Shown here piece after piece: positions 15,276 through 24,256 of a stretch of 32,744 nucleotides of DNA (positions are counted from its first letter, which is position 1; every line of letters starts with the position of its first letter). The notes under the pieces were generated by a model, which ran no database searches, was not told the origin of the DNA, and saw nothing but the letters and a program-made list of their open reading frames with translations. Where the stretch lies: the NCBI RefSeq assembly GCF_000798815.1, contig NZ_JTLD01000028.1, forward strand, positions 1 through 32,744. Direction: 5' to 3'. A program made the translations under genes and the position numbers. This DNA is from Alistipes sp. ZOR0009 (GTDB taxonomy: Bacteria > Bacteroidota > Bacteroidia > Bacteroidales > ZOR0009).

Positions 15276-16673
15276 TTACTCGCTACCTCCTAATGCCCGG
15301 TATAGCTCGACAAGGGCCGTTAGCTTTTCACTACTTAAGCTTATCAAATCTAGATCGCTTTGTAGCGCGTTGCTTTGCACGGTAATAACCTCCAAATAGT
15401 TGGCCATTCCGTTTTTAAATAGCAGCATGGCATCGTTTGTTGCGTTGGCGAGTGTTTCACTCTTGCCTTTGGCTAGGATTGTTCGCTCTTTTATAAAGTC
15501 AATTTTTGCTAGAGCATCCGACACTTCGGCAACTGCTGTTAGCACAGCTTGCTTAAACTGCGCATTTGCCTTTTCCTGTTCAAGGACGGCAATATTCAGC
15601 GACGATCGTAACGCTTTGCGCTGAAATAGAGGTTGGGTAAGGCTAACTCCGATACTTTTACCTATTGATCCAGGCATATTAAACCAGCTGTTAAATACGC
15701 TAGCGTTTGTTCCAATTGAGGAGGTAAGGCTGAAGGATGGGTACATTGCCGCTTTTGCCAGACCCGCGTTAGCGTGGGCATACATAACATTGTATTCGGC
15801 TGCTTTAACATCAGGTCGTCGGCTTAGTAGCGATGCCGGTATGCCGGTGCTATAGCAGTCGGTAGCTGCTATTTGTGTTAGCCGTGCAGATCTTCTGATG
15901 CTGTCGGGGTAGCTGCCACACAATATGCTTATAGCATTTTCTTGTATGGCCGTATTTTGAAGGGTTGACTGTACGAGCATCTGGGCTGCAATTTTCTGCG
16001 ATTTTGCCTGATTGATGGCCAAGGAGTTGGTTAATGCCGAGCCGTATTGCAGCTGTAGTATGGCTAAGGTGCTATCGCATAGCGCGACGTTTTTTTGGGC
16101 CACCATAAGCTGCTCGTCGAGCGCAATTAGGTTATAGTACCCCAGCGCTACCTGAGCGATTATTCGGGTTTTAAGCGCCAGCACGTTTTCCTTTTGGGCA
16201 AAAAAGGCTGCAAATGCACCAGCCTTTTGCAGGCTTGCCTTCCTCCATATATCAACTTCCCACGATAGCCCCAAAGAATTCGAGTAGTCGGTTGTACGTC
16301 CTCCGCCAGAGGCAAGGTAGGCAGGGGAGTAGTGAGAATTCCATGTGTTGGATGTGCCTGCTGTAAAATCAACAGAAGGGAGTAGCCCTAATCGACTTTG
16401 CTTATAGGCCTGTTCGGACTGTTGCAGGGTAAGAATCGCTACCGAAATATCGTTATTTCGTTGCAGCGATTGTTCTATTAGCGATATAAGAACAGAGTCT
16501 TTAAAGAAAGAGCGCCAGGTTAGCCGAGCTGTATCGGCTGCCACTCCGCGATTACCTCTAAATTCGGTTGGCAGGTTTAGCTCTGTGCGGGTATATTTTT
16601 TGCTTACGCTACATCCTGTTGCTAGAATGATTAGGCAGGAGTAGGCTGCAAGGGTTTTTAAATTCAGTTTCAT
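15276..16673 (-). CDS. Outer-membrane efflux lipoprotein (TolC/NodT/OprM family)
   Basis: Protein of 465 aa with a lipoprotein signal (LIILATGC, lipidated C21). Two repeats of long coiled-coil helices are typical of the outer-membrane factor family. The first carries LIEQSLQRNNDISVAILTLQQ (about 65-85) and the second SLLSRRPDVKAAEYNVMYAHA (about 278-298), where the SLLxRRPDVxxAE block is the family signature. Three such proteins form a trimeric barrel plus periplasmic tunnel that lets the pump discharge substrates outside. It is the last gene of a three-gene minus-strand operon. The start lies 24 bases after the pump gene, and a terminator follows at 15141-15173. The substrate cannot be predicted. 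Confidence 0.95.
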   Translation of the reverse strand: MKLNLKTLAAYSCLIILATGCSVSKKYTRTELNLPTEFRGNRGVAADTARLTWRSFFKDSVLISLIEQSLQRNNDISVAILTLQQSEQAYKQSRLGLLPSVDFTAGTSNTWNSHYSPAYLASGGGRTTDYSNSLGLSWEVDIWRKASLQKAGAFAAFFAQKENVLALKTRIIAQVALGYYNLIALDEQLMVAQKNVALCDSTLAILQLQYGSALTNSLAINQAKSQKIAAQMLVQSTLQNTAIQENAISILCGSYPDSIRRSARLTQIAATDCYSTGIPASLLSRRPDVKAAEYNVMYAHANAGLAKAAMYPSFSLTSSIGTNASVFNSWFNMPGSIGKSIGVSLTQPLFQRKALRSSLNIAVLEQEKANAQFKQAVLTAVAEVSDALAKIDFIKERTILAKGKSETLANATNDAMLLFKNGMANYLEVITVQSNALQSDLDLISLSSEKLTALVELYRALGGSE

Positions 16674-16697
16674 GGGCTTACAAATTACGGGAGTTGC

Positions 16698-19600
16698 TTA
16701 ACGTTTGGTGGATACCCTTTCGTGGATCCGCTGAAAAACAATATATAGTAGGGGGATTACAAGCACCCCAAGCCCTACACCTGTTATCATTCCCATAGCA
16801 GCGCTTATGCTAATGGACTTATTGCTGGCAGCCATATCTCCAGATGCTCTCATGAGCGGAAGCATGCCGACAATAAAGGCAAGAGATGTCATAACAATAG
16901 GGCGTAACCTTACACGTGCCGCACTTATTGCGGAATCCAGAATAGATAAGCCCGCTCTGCGACGCTGTACGGCATACTCTATAATCAGAATTGCATTTTT
17001 GGCCAAAAGCCCTATCAGCATTATAAGCCCTACTTGTACATAGATATTGTTATCTAGCCCGATTGCTCGAATACCTAAAAATGCGCCAATAAGTCCTGTA
17101 GGTATCGATAGTAGTACGGCTAAAGGCAGCAGGTAGCTTTCGTATTGAGCAGCCAGAAGAAAGTACACGAATAGAATACTTAGCAGCAGGATGAGAAAAG
17201 TTTGGCTTCCTGCCATTTTTTCTTCTAGGCTTAAGCCAGTCCACTCGTAACCGTATCCCGAAGGAAGCTTCTCGAGCACATTCTTCTCCAGCATATCCAT
17301 AATTGCACCATTACTAACCCCTGGGTTCGAGGAAACATTAATGGTGATGGCATTAAACAGGTTGTAGCGGTCTACCGATTCGGGCCCATATACCTTACGG
17401 AGGGTAACCAGCGACTTAACGGGAACCATAATGTTGCTTTCATTGCGGACAAATATTTGGTTAAAGGCATTTTCGTCGGTGCGCGAGGAGGCATCGGCTT
17501 TTATGCTTACCCGGTAAAATTTGCCAAATCGGGTAAAGTTAAGCGACTGATCGCCCGAAAAGTAGGTTTGTATGGTGCCGAGTAATTTGCTGACCTCTAC
17601 GCCCATTTGGCTGGCCTTGTCTTCGTCAACATCCAGCTGGTATTGAGGGTAGTCGGCACGAAACATGGTGTAGGCCGATTGTACGCCTGGCTGCTGCATA
17701 ATTTTGGCGATAGTGCTATCCGCTACCGATTTTAGCGACGCTAACCCCTTGCCATACTTATCCTGTAAGACCAATTCTGCACCACTGGTTACCCCATACC
17801 CATCAACGGGAGGCATTCGAAAGGCCATGGTTGTACCCTCTTTTACCGTGGCTAGCTTTTCGGAGATAATAGCTAGGATGGCTTCAATATCTTTCACGGT
17901 GCCTCTATTTTGTGGCTCTTTCAGCTTGATAAAGCCCATAGCGTACGACGAGCCTGCACCATTGGAGAGCATGCTAAATCCAGTTATGGTAGAGTAGTTA
18001 TCTATGGCCTCAACATCGGATAGGAGCTTGTCGATTTTTTTAGATGCTTCGCGGGTGCGTTCGAGTCCAGCTCCAGGAGGCATGCTTAGGTTGTACATTA
18101 TCATGCTGTCGTCTTCCATGGGTACAAAGCTTCTGGGCGTACTTACCAGCAGGAATGAAGCTAGCGCTACGATGCCAATAATAATCCCCGTGCTGAGCCA
18201 TTTCTTTGTGGTAAGATATTTTACCCCATAAACATACCTATTGGTAAGCCTGTTAAAGCTGGTGTTAAATGCCGTAAAAAATCGCTGTCTGAAGTTAACC
18301 GTCGAAGCATTATCCCCTTCGGCATGCTTATTTTTAAGCAGTAGGGCACAGAGAGCGGGAGTAAGGGTTAGCGCGTTAACGGCTGATATCGCTATTGCTA
18401 TAATCAGGGTATAGGCAAACTGCTTGTAGAATATCCCCGAAGATCCTGTCATAAAGCCAATGGGGATAAACACGGCTGCCATCACAAGGGTGATAGAAAT
18501 GATTGCTCCAGTAATGTTTTGCATGGCGCTGTGGGTAGCTTCCCTGGCAGATATAGCCGACTTTTCCATCTTGCTATGGACAGCCTCGACCACCACAATG
18601 GCATCGTCTACCACAATACCTATGGCTAGCACCAGCGCAAAAAGGGTGAGGGTGTTAATTGTAAAACCAAATATTAGAAGAAAGAAGAAGGTTCCAACTA
18701 TTGCTACGGGTACTGCAATTGCAGGTATTAGGGTTGATCGGATATCTTTTAGGAATAGAAGAACAACCAGCACTACCAGAATAAATGCTTCGATAAGGGT
18801 CGAAATCACCTGTCCAACAGCTTTGTCGAGGCGGTCTTTGGTGCTCATTACGCTGTTACACATTATGCCCGGAGGAAAGGAGCGAGAAGCCTTTTCTACC
18901 TCCTGCCGTACGCCTGTCTCTACGTTGTTGGCGTTTGATCCAGATGTTTGTAGTATAGCCACGGTAACTCCATTTTTTCCATTCACCTTTGTGTCGCTGC
19001 CATAGCTAATTGAGCCAAACTCCACCCGGGCTACATCTTTAAGGCGTACCAGCTTAGCGCCATTGTGCTTAACAATGATGTTCTCGTACTCTTGGGGCAA
19101 ACTTTTCTTTCCCTTATAGCGTATTACGTATTCTAGTGCCGACTTCGACTCTTCGCCAAGCTTCCCTGGGGCTGCCTCCAAGCTTTGGCTTGCAATGGCC
19201 TGCGTAACTTCGTCGGGCATCAACCCGTAGCTTGCCATTTTTTGAGGATCTAACCATACCCGCATCGAGTAATCCTTTACGCCAAATAGCTGAACTTGTC
19301 CCACTCCGGGGATGCGCTTAATGGCTGGCAGCAGGTTTATATTCGCGTAGTTTTGTAGAAAAAGCTCATCATACCTCGAGTTGTCGTCGGTGAATATGTT
19401 GAAGATCATTATCATGCTATTCTGCTGCTTGGAGGTGGTAAGTCCCGAGCGAACAACTTCTTGCGGTAGCACGGCGGTAGCTTGTTGTACCCTATTTTGT
19501 ACGTTTACGGCTGCCAAGTCGGGGTTGGTTCCTTGCTTAAATATGATGGTTATCGAGAATGAGCCGTCGTTACTTGCCGTAGACTTCATGTACTGCATGT

Positions 19601-19820
19601 TTTCGACTCCATTTATCTCCTCCTCTAGGGGAGTAACTACAGACCGGATAACGGTTTCGCTGTTCCCTCCTGGATAGCTACCAGTTACCACTACGGTGGT
19701 AGGCGAAACGTCAGGGAATCGGGTAATGGGTAGACGAACGAGGCCTACAATACCCAGAATTACCAGTATAATGGATATTACGGTTGCCTGTACAGGCCTG
19801 TCTATTATCTTTTTTAGCAT
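16698..19820 (-). CDS. RND efflux pump, inner-membrane transporter (AcrB/MexB, HAE-1 type)
   Basis: Protein of 1040 aa, the usual length. Signatures are the first helix IDRPVQATVISIILVILGIVG, the SYPGGNSETV block (about 48-57), and the TM4 segment VLAIGIVVDDAIVVVEAVHSK. The paired aspartates of that segment carry the proton relay. FIPIGFMTGSSGIFYKQFAYT and the C-terminal half GLLAKNAILIIEYAVQRR also fit. These pumps use the proton gradient to export hydrophobic drugs, bile salts or solvents from the periplasm and inner membrane. The gene begins 11 bases after the adaptor stop and is followed by the outer-membrane factor gene, completing a tripartite pump operon. No truncation is visible. AcrB-type is well supported; specificity is not. 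Confidence 0.96.
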   Translation of the reverse strand: MLKKIIDRPVQATVISIILVILGIVGLVRLPITRFPDVSPTTVVVTGSYPGGNSETVIRSVVTPLEEEINGVENMQYMKSTASNDGSFSITIIFKQGTNPDLAAVNVQNRVQQATAVLPQEVVRSGLTTSKQQNSMIMIFNIFTDDNSRYDELFLQNYANINLLPAIKRIPGVGQVQLFGVKDYSMRVWLDPQKMASYGLMPDEVTQAIASQSLEAAPGKLGEESKSALEYVIRYKGKKSLPQEYENIIVKHNGAKLVRLKDVARVEFGSISYGSDTKVNGKNGVTVAILQTSGSNANNVETGVRQEVEKASRSFPPGIMCNSVMSTKDRLDKAVGQVISTLIEAFILVVLVVLLFLKDIRSTLIPAIAVPVAIVGTFFFLLIFGFTINTLTLFALVLAIGIVVDDAIVVVEAVHSKMEKSAISAREATHSAMQNITGAIISITLVMAAVFIPIGFMTGSSGIFYKQFAYTLIIAIAISAVNALTLTPALCALLLKNKHAEGDNASTVNFRQRFFTAFNTSFNRLTNRYVYGVKYLTTKKWLSTGIIIGIVALASFLLVSTPRSFVPMEDDSMIMYNLSMPPGAGLERTREASKKIDKLLSDVEAIDNYSTITGFSMLSNGAGSSYAMGFIKLKEPQNRGTVKDIEAILAIISEKLATVKEGTTMAFRMPPVDGYGVTSGAELVLQDKYGKGLASLKSVADSTIAKIMQQPGVQSAYTMFRADYPQYQLDVDEDKASQMGVEVSKLLGTIQTYFSGDQSLNFTRFGKFYRVSIKADASSRTDENAFNQIFVRNESNIMVPVKSLVTLRKVYGPESVDRYNLFNAITINVSSNPGVSNGAIMDMLEKNVLEKLPSGYGYEWTGLSLEEKMAGSQTFLILLLSILFVYFLLAAQYESYLLPLAVLLSIPTGLIGAFLGIRAIGLDNNIYVQVGLIMLIGLLAKNAILIIEYAVQRRRAGLSILDSAISAARVRLRPIVMTSLAFIVGMLPLMRASGDMAASNKSISISAAMGMITGVGLGVLVIPLLYIVFQRIHERVSTKR

Positions 19821-19831
19821 ACCTTTAGTTG

Positions 19832-20959
19832 TTAAAATTTATCTTCCACCATACGTGGTGCAACTGTCATGCTTTCGGTAAGCTGGTCAATGCTGCTCAC
19901 GGCTATTCTATCGCCAGCCTTTAACCCCGATTTAAGAATGTACCTATTGCCCGTTTTTTCGCCAATCTGAACTGGTCGCATCTTTACCTTGTTCGTTTTA
20001 TCTAAGACAAAAACGAAATACTTGTCCTGAATATCTTTAACGGCGGCCATAGGAATTGTAAGGGCTGCGCTGTAGTGCTGCCTTAGGATAACCTTGGCAG
20101 AACCACCCGAACGCAGTACCTTGTTGGGATTGTCAAAAACAGCTTTCATGGCTATGCTTCCTGTTGCTGGATCAATATTTCCGCTAGCCGATTGTAGGAT
20201 GCCTTTATGGGTGTAGGGTTCTCCGTTGGCCATTATCAGCTCGGCAAGAGGGGTAGCCTTGGTATCGATGTTTCTTTGGTAGGTGATAAAGTCGGCTTCG
20301 CTAAGGGTGAAGTAAACGTACACCTTGTTAATATCGGAAAGGGTGGTAAGGGGAGTTGCATCGGTTGGGGAGACTAAATTGCCAATGCGGTTGGGTATTT
20401 GGCCGATATATCCGCTTACAGGCGCTTTAACAAGACAAAATGCAGCGTTTATTTTCGATGCCGCTAAGGTGGCTTTGGCCTGTGCTACTTGAGCCTTTGC
20501 TGCATCAAAGCTGGTTTCGGCAGCTTTGAGCTGCACCTCCGAAACTACCTTGCCTGTAACTAGAGGTTTGATTTTGCTAACCTCGAGCTGTGCGTTTTCC
20601 TGTGCGGCTAGTGCGGCTTTGAGTGCTGCCTTACTGCTATTAACCTGCTCGCTAAGGGCATCCCCTTTAACCCTAAATAGCGGCTGCCCCTTTTTTACAT
20701 AATCCCCTTCGTTGACGAAGATATGATCTAGGTAGCCTGAAACTTGGGGCTTGATCTCTACAATTTCGATCCCTTCTACTGATCCGGGATACTTATGTTC
20801 TACTGCTGCATTAGCTGGTTTAACCTCTACAAAATCGGCCTGCACCGACTCTTCTATGCCGCTATTCTGCGAGGCACTGCCACAGGAAGCTGCGATAGCT
20901 GCTATGATGAGAAAAGTACGTACTCTCCAGCTGCGTACAACAAAAGTAAAACGTGCCAT
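19832..20959 (-). CDS. RND efflux periplasmic adaptor (membrane fusion protein, AcrA-like)
   Basis: Protein of 375 aa with a lipoprotein signal (IIAAIAASC, C26) that would tether it to the inner membrane. The biotinyl-lipoyl-like half (VEIKPQVSGYLDHIFVNEGDYVKKGQPLF, about 66-94), then an alpha hairpin (about 95-160), the returning CLVKAPVSGYIGQIPNRIGNLV strand, and beta-barrel and membrane-proximal domains (LSEADFITYQRN, AAVKDIQDKYFVFV) are all in the expected order. It links the pump encoded just downstream to the outer-membrane factor. First gene of the operon. The leader extends through the 456-base gap toward the two-component genes. A weak TAACTTTT box lies about 65 bases upstream, one base off consensus. 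Confidence 0.95.
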   Translation of the reverse strand: MARFTFVVRSWRVRTFLIIAAIAASCGSASQNSGIEESVQADFVEVKPANAAVEHKYPGSVEGIEIVEIKPQVSGYLDHIFVNEGDYVKKGQPLFRVKGDALSEQVNSSKAALKAALAAQENAQLEVSKIKPLVTGKVVSEVQLKAAETSFDAAKAQVAQAKATLAASKINAAFCLVKAPVSGYIGQIPNRIGNLVSPTDATPLTTLSDINKVYVYFTLSEADFITYQRNIDTKATPLAELIMANGEPYTHKGILQSASGNIDPATGSIAMKAVFDNPNKVLRSGGSAKVILRQHYSAALTIPMAAVKDIQDKYFVFVLDKTNKVKMRPVQIGEKTGNRYILKSGLKAGDRIAVSSIDQLTESMTVAPRMVEDKF

Positions 20960-21415
20960 ACTTGATAGTTTTAAATTTAATGAGCAGCAAAAAAAGGGAA
21001 AAGGAGAGGGGCCTCTATCTAAAAAGTTACCAGAAGCGTAAAAATTGCCGCTGTATCGAATGGATGCTAAGCTGAATCGTAGAAGTGAAAAACAGCAGAA
21101 AGGATATTACAAGCGTCTACTCTGTAGCTTAATGTTACTCTATCGCAAAGCAGCTATCAGGTAGGCTGTTAAGGTGAAGGTGTGTTCTTTGGTGTATTTT
21201 TTATGGGTGCTGTAAAGCCAACCAATGCGAGCTAGGTGGTACTAATGATAACCCCTACTGCATGCTGTGCCTTGCTAGGTAACGGTGTTTGCTATAGTGG
21301 GCATTTTAGGTGTAATGTAGCGGTTGCAGCAGCGTTTACCTTTGCTCAGGCAAAGGAGATTGTACTACTGCGCAACCGAATCTCATAACGAAGACCTTAC
21401 AGAAGAATAGGTGCT
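20960..21415. other. Gap between the response-regulator gene and the pump operon
   Basis: About 455 bases without a convincing gene. It should contain the pump operon promoter and any LytTR binding sites. I looked for paired direct repeats spaced about two helical turns, typical of LytTR sites, and saw none clear enough to report. Confidence 0.4.
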
Positions 21416-22171
21416 TTAAAAATTGAGCCAAGCCTTAAAAAGGTTTGCCTTGTCTCTACTTACAACCAGTTCTATTTTGGGATTTTTCTTTATTTCGACC
21501 TTTAGCTTGCCGTTAAAGTGGTTGTGTAGCTGTACAACAGCATCAATGTGGACTATAAACTGGCGATTTGCCCTAAAGAAGAGCTTGGGGTTGAGCTGCT
21601 GCTCCAGCTCTTCTAGGGTGTATGGAATTGTCTCCTCCTTTCCATCCTGCAGCTTGGCCTTGGTGATCTTGAGCTCGGAGTAGAAGTATAGGATGTCGTC
21701 GATACGGATTGTTTTATAGCCGTCTTTGTAGGGTAGTAAAAATCGGCCTCGGTACTCCGTAGGCTTTAGGGCTTGTAGCAAGCCATCAAGGTTTAGCAGC
21801 TGTGTGGTTGCCGCTTGCGACTCTATTTTTGCGAAGGCAGTTTTTAGTTCATCTTGGTCGACAGGCTTTAGGAGGTAGTCAACGCTGTTAACTTTAAAGG
21901 CCTTTAAGGCGTACTCGTCGTAGGCTGTTGTGAAAATTATGGGGCAGCTGACTTTAACTTGTTCAAAGATGCTGAAGCACAAACCATCCGATAATCGTAC
22001 ATCCATGAGCACTACACTAGGCTGCTCGTTGGTGGTAAACCAAGCAACGCATTCGGCAACGCTTTTCAGCACACCTACCACAATAGACTTGGGATATAGC
22101 TGGTCAATAAAGCGCAACAACCTGTCGGAGTTGAGCTTTTCATCTTCTATAATTAAAATTCTATCTATCAT
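21416..22171 (-). CDS. LytTR-family response regulator
   Basis: Protein of 251 aa. The receiver domain (1-120) has the acidic pair E9/D10 (IIEDE), the phospho-acceptor D57 (VVLMDVRLSDG), a TTAYDEYALKAF block and the conserved K102 (LLKPVD). The C-terminal LytTR DNA-binding domain covers about residues 150-250 (FLLPYKDGYKTIRIDDILYFYSE, then RANRQFIVHIDAVVQL). On phosphorylation by its partner it would bind DNA through the beta-strand LytTR fold. The ATG at 22171 overlaps the kinase gene by 11 bases. It is located 456 bases upstream of the RND operon on the same strand, so control of that operon is likely but not shown. Confidence 0.95.
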   Translation of the reverse strand: MIDRILIIEDEKLNSDRLLRFIDQLYPKSIVVGVLKSVAECVAWFTTNEQPSVVLMDVRLSDGLCFSIFEQVKVSCPIIFTTAYDEYALKAFKVNSVDYLLKPVDQDELKTAFAKIESQAATTQLLNLDGLLQALKPTEYRGRFLLPYKDGYKTIRIDDILYFYSELKITKAKLQDGKEETIPYTLEELEQQLNPKLFFRANRQFIVHIDAVVQLHNHFNGKLKVEIKKNPKIELVVSRDKANLFKAWLNF

Positions 22172-23264
22172 TAGCTATGGATATAAGCGGAATTCTTACA
22201 ATGAACATACCATCTTCTTTGCTAGCGGTGGGCTGACTGTTTGAGAGAAAGCTATACCGCCTAACGATATTGCTAAGCCCAATGCCCATCGAGTCGATGA
22301 CATTTTCGATGGGTAAAAGGGTGTTTTGAATAGCTAGCTCCTTTTTTCCACGGTTGTAGATGCTAATCTTTAGGGGCGTTTCCTTTTGTGTCTTATTGTG
22401 CTTAATGGCGTTTTCGACCAGCAGCTGTAGGGTGAGCGGTAGAATAAGAAGCTCCTGCGCGGCTGCGTCAATTTTGATATCAAACATTACGCCATCACCA
22501 ATTCGTTGTTTAATCAGAAACATGTACGATTTGAGGAAGGTGAGCTCGTCTTTGAGCTCGATAAAGTCTTTCCGAGAGTTAACGAGCATGTACCGGTATA
22601 TCTTGGAAAAGTTTTCGGCGTAGGTGTAACCCAGCTGCTGGTCTTGAAGAATTAGCTCGGACAGCACGCTTAGGTTGTTGAACATGAAGTGGGGATCGAT
22701 TTGTAGCTTTAGGGCCTGTAGCTCCGATTCGATAAGTGCCCTGTCGAGCTTCTCCGCTTTTAGTAGGGTATTTTTCCAGCTTACAATAAGGTAGTCGCCA
22801 ATATTTACGCCAATAATCATAAAGGCAATGAAAAAGCTTATCATCAACCACTGTATAATGCCCTTAATCTCTTCAACCGAAATTGGATTCCGAATGTCGG
22901 AGTAGCCCATTGCCTCGTAGCATAGCATCCAGGCATAGTTGCTTATCAGTACTATTAAAGATACGGAAAGTAAGTTTAGTGTAATCTCTAAAGCTAGCCG
23001 TTTGCCAGAGTGTGCAGTCCAAGGTACCCGTTTATTTAGCTTATGGCTAATCATTACGCTCGATTCGGATATTAGAATACAAAAAATGAGCGAAGATATT
23101 ATATCAAAGATCTTTATGGATTGGTCTTTAGTAAAGAAAGTTGTCCAGTACTTATCGTATGGATCAATCAAAAAAGACATTAAGTTGAGAAGTATAAACG
23201 CTAGTAAGACAACTATTATGCGTCTACCTTTATCGCTTAAAAAAGTATCATTTTGCGAACTCAT
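22161..23264 (-). CDS. LytS/YpdA-type sensor histidine kinase
   Basis: The frame is open to 23306, but the ATG at 23264 (MSSQNDTF) is the more natural start, giving 367 aa. Four hydrophobic segments lie at about 14-33, 52-72, 92-112 and 136-157, with no large outside loop. A linker coiled coil leads to the His_kinase motif LKLQIDPHFMFNNLSVLSEL, with H192 as the phosphorylated residue. LLVENAIKHNKTQ forms the N box, and GIGLSNIVRRYSFL supplies the glycine-rich ATP lid. It would phosphorylate the LytTR regulator encoded in the next, overlapping gene. The short loops suggest that it senses a membrane-embedded or small signal. Composition matches its neighbours. Confidence 0.95.
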   Translation of the reverse strand: MSSQNDTFLSDKGRRIIVVLLAFILLNLMSFLIDPYDKYWTTFFTKDQSIKIFDIISSLIFCILISESSVMISHKLNKRVPWTAHSGKRLALEITLNLLSVSLIVLISNYAWMLCYEAMGYSDIRNPISVEEIKGIIQWLMISFFIAFMIIGVNIGDYLIVSWKNTLLKAEKLDRALIESELQALKLQIDPHFMFNNLSVLSELILQDQQLGYTYAENFSKIYRYMLVNSRKDFIELKDELTFLKSYMFLIKQRIGDGVMFDIKIDAAAQELLILPLTLQLLVENAIKHNKTQKETPLKISIYNRGKKELAIQNTLLPIENVIDSMGIGLSNIVRRYSFLSNSQPTASKEDGMFIVRIPLISIANDR

Positions 23265-23700
23265 ACAGCAAAAAATATTCAGAATTACCCGAAAACAAAA
23301 TAGCAAAAAAGAACTAGTATGCTATGCTACTATTTTACCCAAAGGGCAGAAATAGCAGCTAAAGGCAAATATTTTATGACTAAAACGAGCTGTTACTTGT
23401 TTGGCGCCATTGTTCCGCTAGCAATGATGGGTTGGTGCATGTATAGATAACCTGCTGGCTGCTGATTTGTTAGGCCTGGCTTATATTAAATACTCAAGGC
23501 TCGGTGTATTGCTAAAGCAAAGGTGAGATTTGAGATATGCGATTTGCGATTTGCGATTTGAGTATTGAGATATGCGATGTGAGATATAGGATCTGCGACT
23601 TCTTTGCTGATGCTTATTTTCTTATAATGCTTCCTATTATTCATATGTGTATTCTAATGTGGGAGGACTTCATGCTAGTATTAACTTTTACGTTACTTTT
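23265..23700. other. Gene-free stretch before repeat copy A
   Basis: About 435 bases without a convincing gene. It holds the promoter region of the two-component pair (no clear TAnnTTTG box found), heptamer array 2, and the left arm of the 12-bp stem at 23692. The short plus-strand frame inside the heptamers is a by-product of the repeat. Confidence 0.5.
23527..23603. repeat. 7-bp tandem array (copy 2)
   Basis: Eleven heptamers in register (GATTTGA, GATATGC, GATTTGC twice, GATTTGA, GTATTGA, GATATGC, GATGTGA, GATATAG, GATCTGC, GACTTCT), followed by TTGCTGATGCTT. Same family as the arrays at 14970, 23963 and 29905. Confidence 0.85.
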
Positions 23701-23718
23701 TTGGCGCAAAAAAGTAAC
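23692..23718. repeat. 12-bp perfect inverted repeat at the start of direct repeat A
   Basis: Arms GTTACTTTTTTG (23692-23703) and CAAAAAAGTAAC (23707-23718) around a 3-base loop GCG. The right arm and the bases after it (CAAAAAACATGG) are shared with repeat copy B at 29630, but the left arm there is changed. Confidence 0.8.
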
Positions 23719-24123
23719 CAAAAAACATGGCGGAAATTAACTCGCACCGTCGGCTTATGGGTTCTTGGAGTTTTGGGGTGCAGTAGCAGAACGATTGAGA
23801 TTTGCTCATTTGGGAATGAGCTGCTTTCCGAGCGTTGCTCAGACAGATATTTTCGCCGTTGGTTGTGTGGCTGACGCCACGGGTGTTTACGGATGGGAGG
23901 TAGGCTGTTTTTTTGTGTAATTGTGGGCGAATGAAACTTTTTTATAAAAAGAGGGGAAAAAGGTATTGAGATATGCGATTTGAGATATGCGATTTGGGAT
24001 GTGAGTATTGAGTAATGAGATATGCGACTTCTTTGCTGATGGTTGCATTTAATGTCTTGCATGCAGCATCTGTATCGAGGAAGTTCTACTTCGGCTGATA
24101 ATGCTATAGCTCAGAAAATGTAC
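23701..24123. repeat. About 0.4-kb dispersed direct repeat, copy A
   Basis: Highly similar to 29623-30030 in the same orientation. Shared blocks include GGCGCAAAAAAGTAACC, TGAGATTTGCTCATTTGGGA, TTTTCGCCGTTGGTTGTGTG, a heptamer array, and TGCATGCAGCATCTGTATCG. Differences are small substitutions plus a 4-unit heptamer insertion in copy B. Frames inside it (including a 124-aa one on the minus strand) are by-products of the repeat. No transposase or terminal inverted repeat is seen. Confidence 0.85.
23963..24032. repeat. 7-bp tandem array (copy 3, inside direct repeat A)
   Basis: Ten heptamers: GTATTGA, GATATGC, GATTTGA, GATATGC, GATTTGG, GATGTGA, GTATTGA, GTAATGA, GATATGC, GACTTCT. The matching place in direct repeat B has only five. 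Confidence 0.85.
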
Positions 24124-24256
24124 TATCCGTAATTAAAGTGGCGTAAGCCACATCATCTCCGTTGAGGGTTCGCTCGGCTGCTGTACGGTATTGTTTGAAG
24201 GGGGCGGAGTAACCGTAATTTAGCGGAATGAGTAAGTATAAGGTGGAAGATCTAGG

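Noticed and set aside
18460-19005. 181-aa plus-strand frame inside the RND pump gene
   Set aside because: Antisense shadow of a well-supported 1040-aa transporter.
23688-24062. 124-aa minus-strand frame
   Set aside because: It is built from heptamer repeats and the dispersed 0.4-kb repeat; the same frame is broken in copy B.
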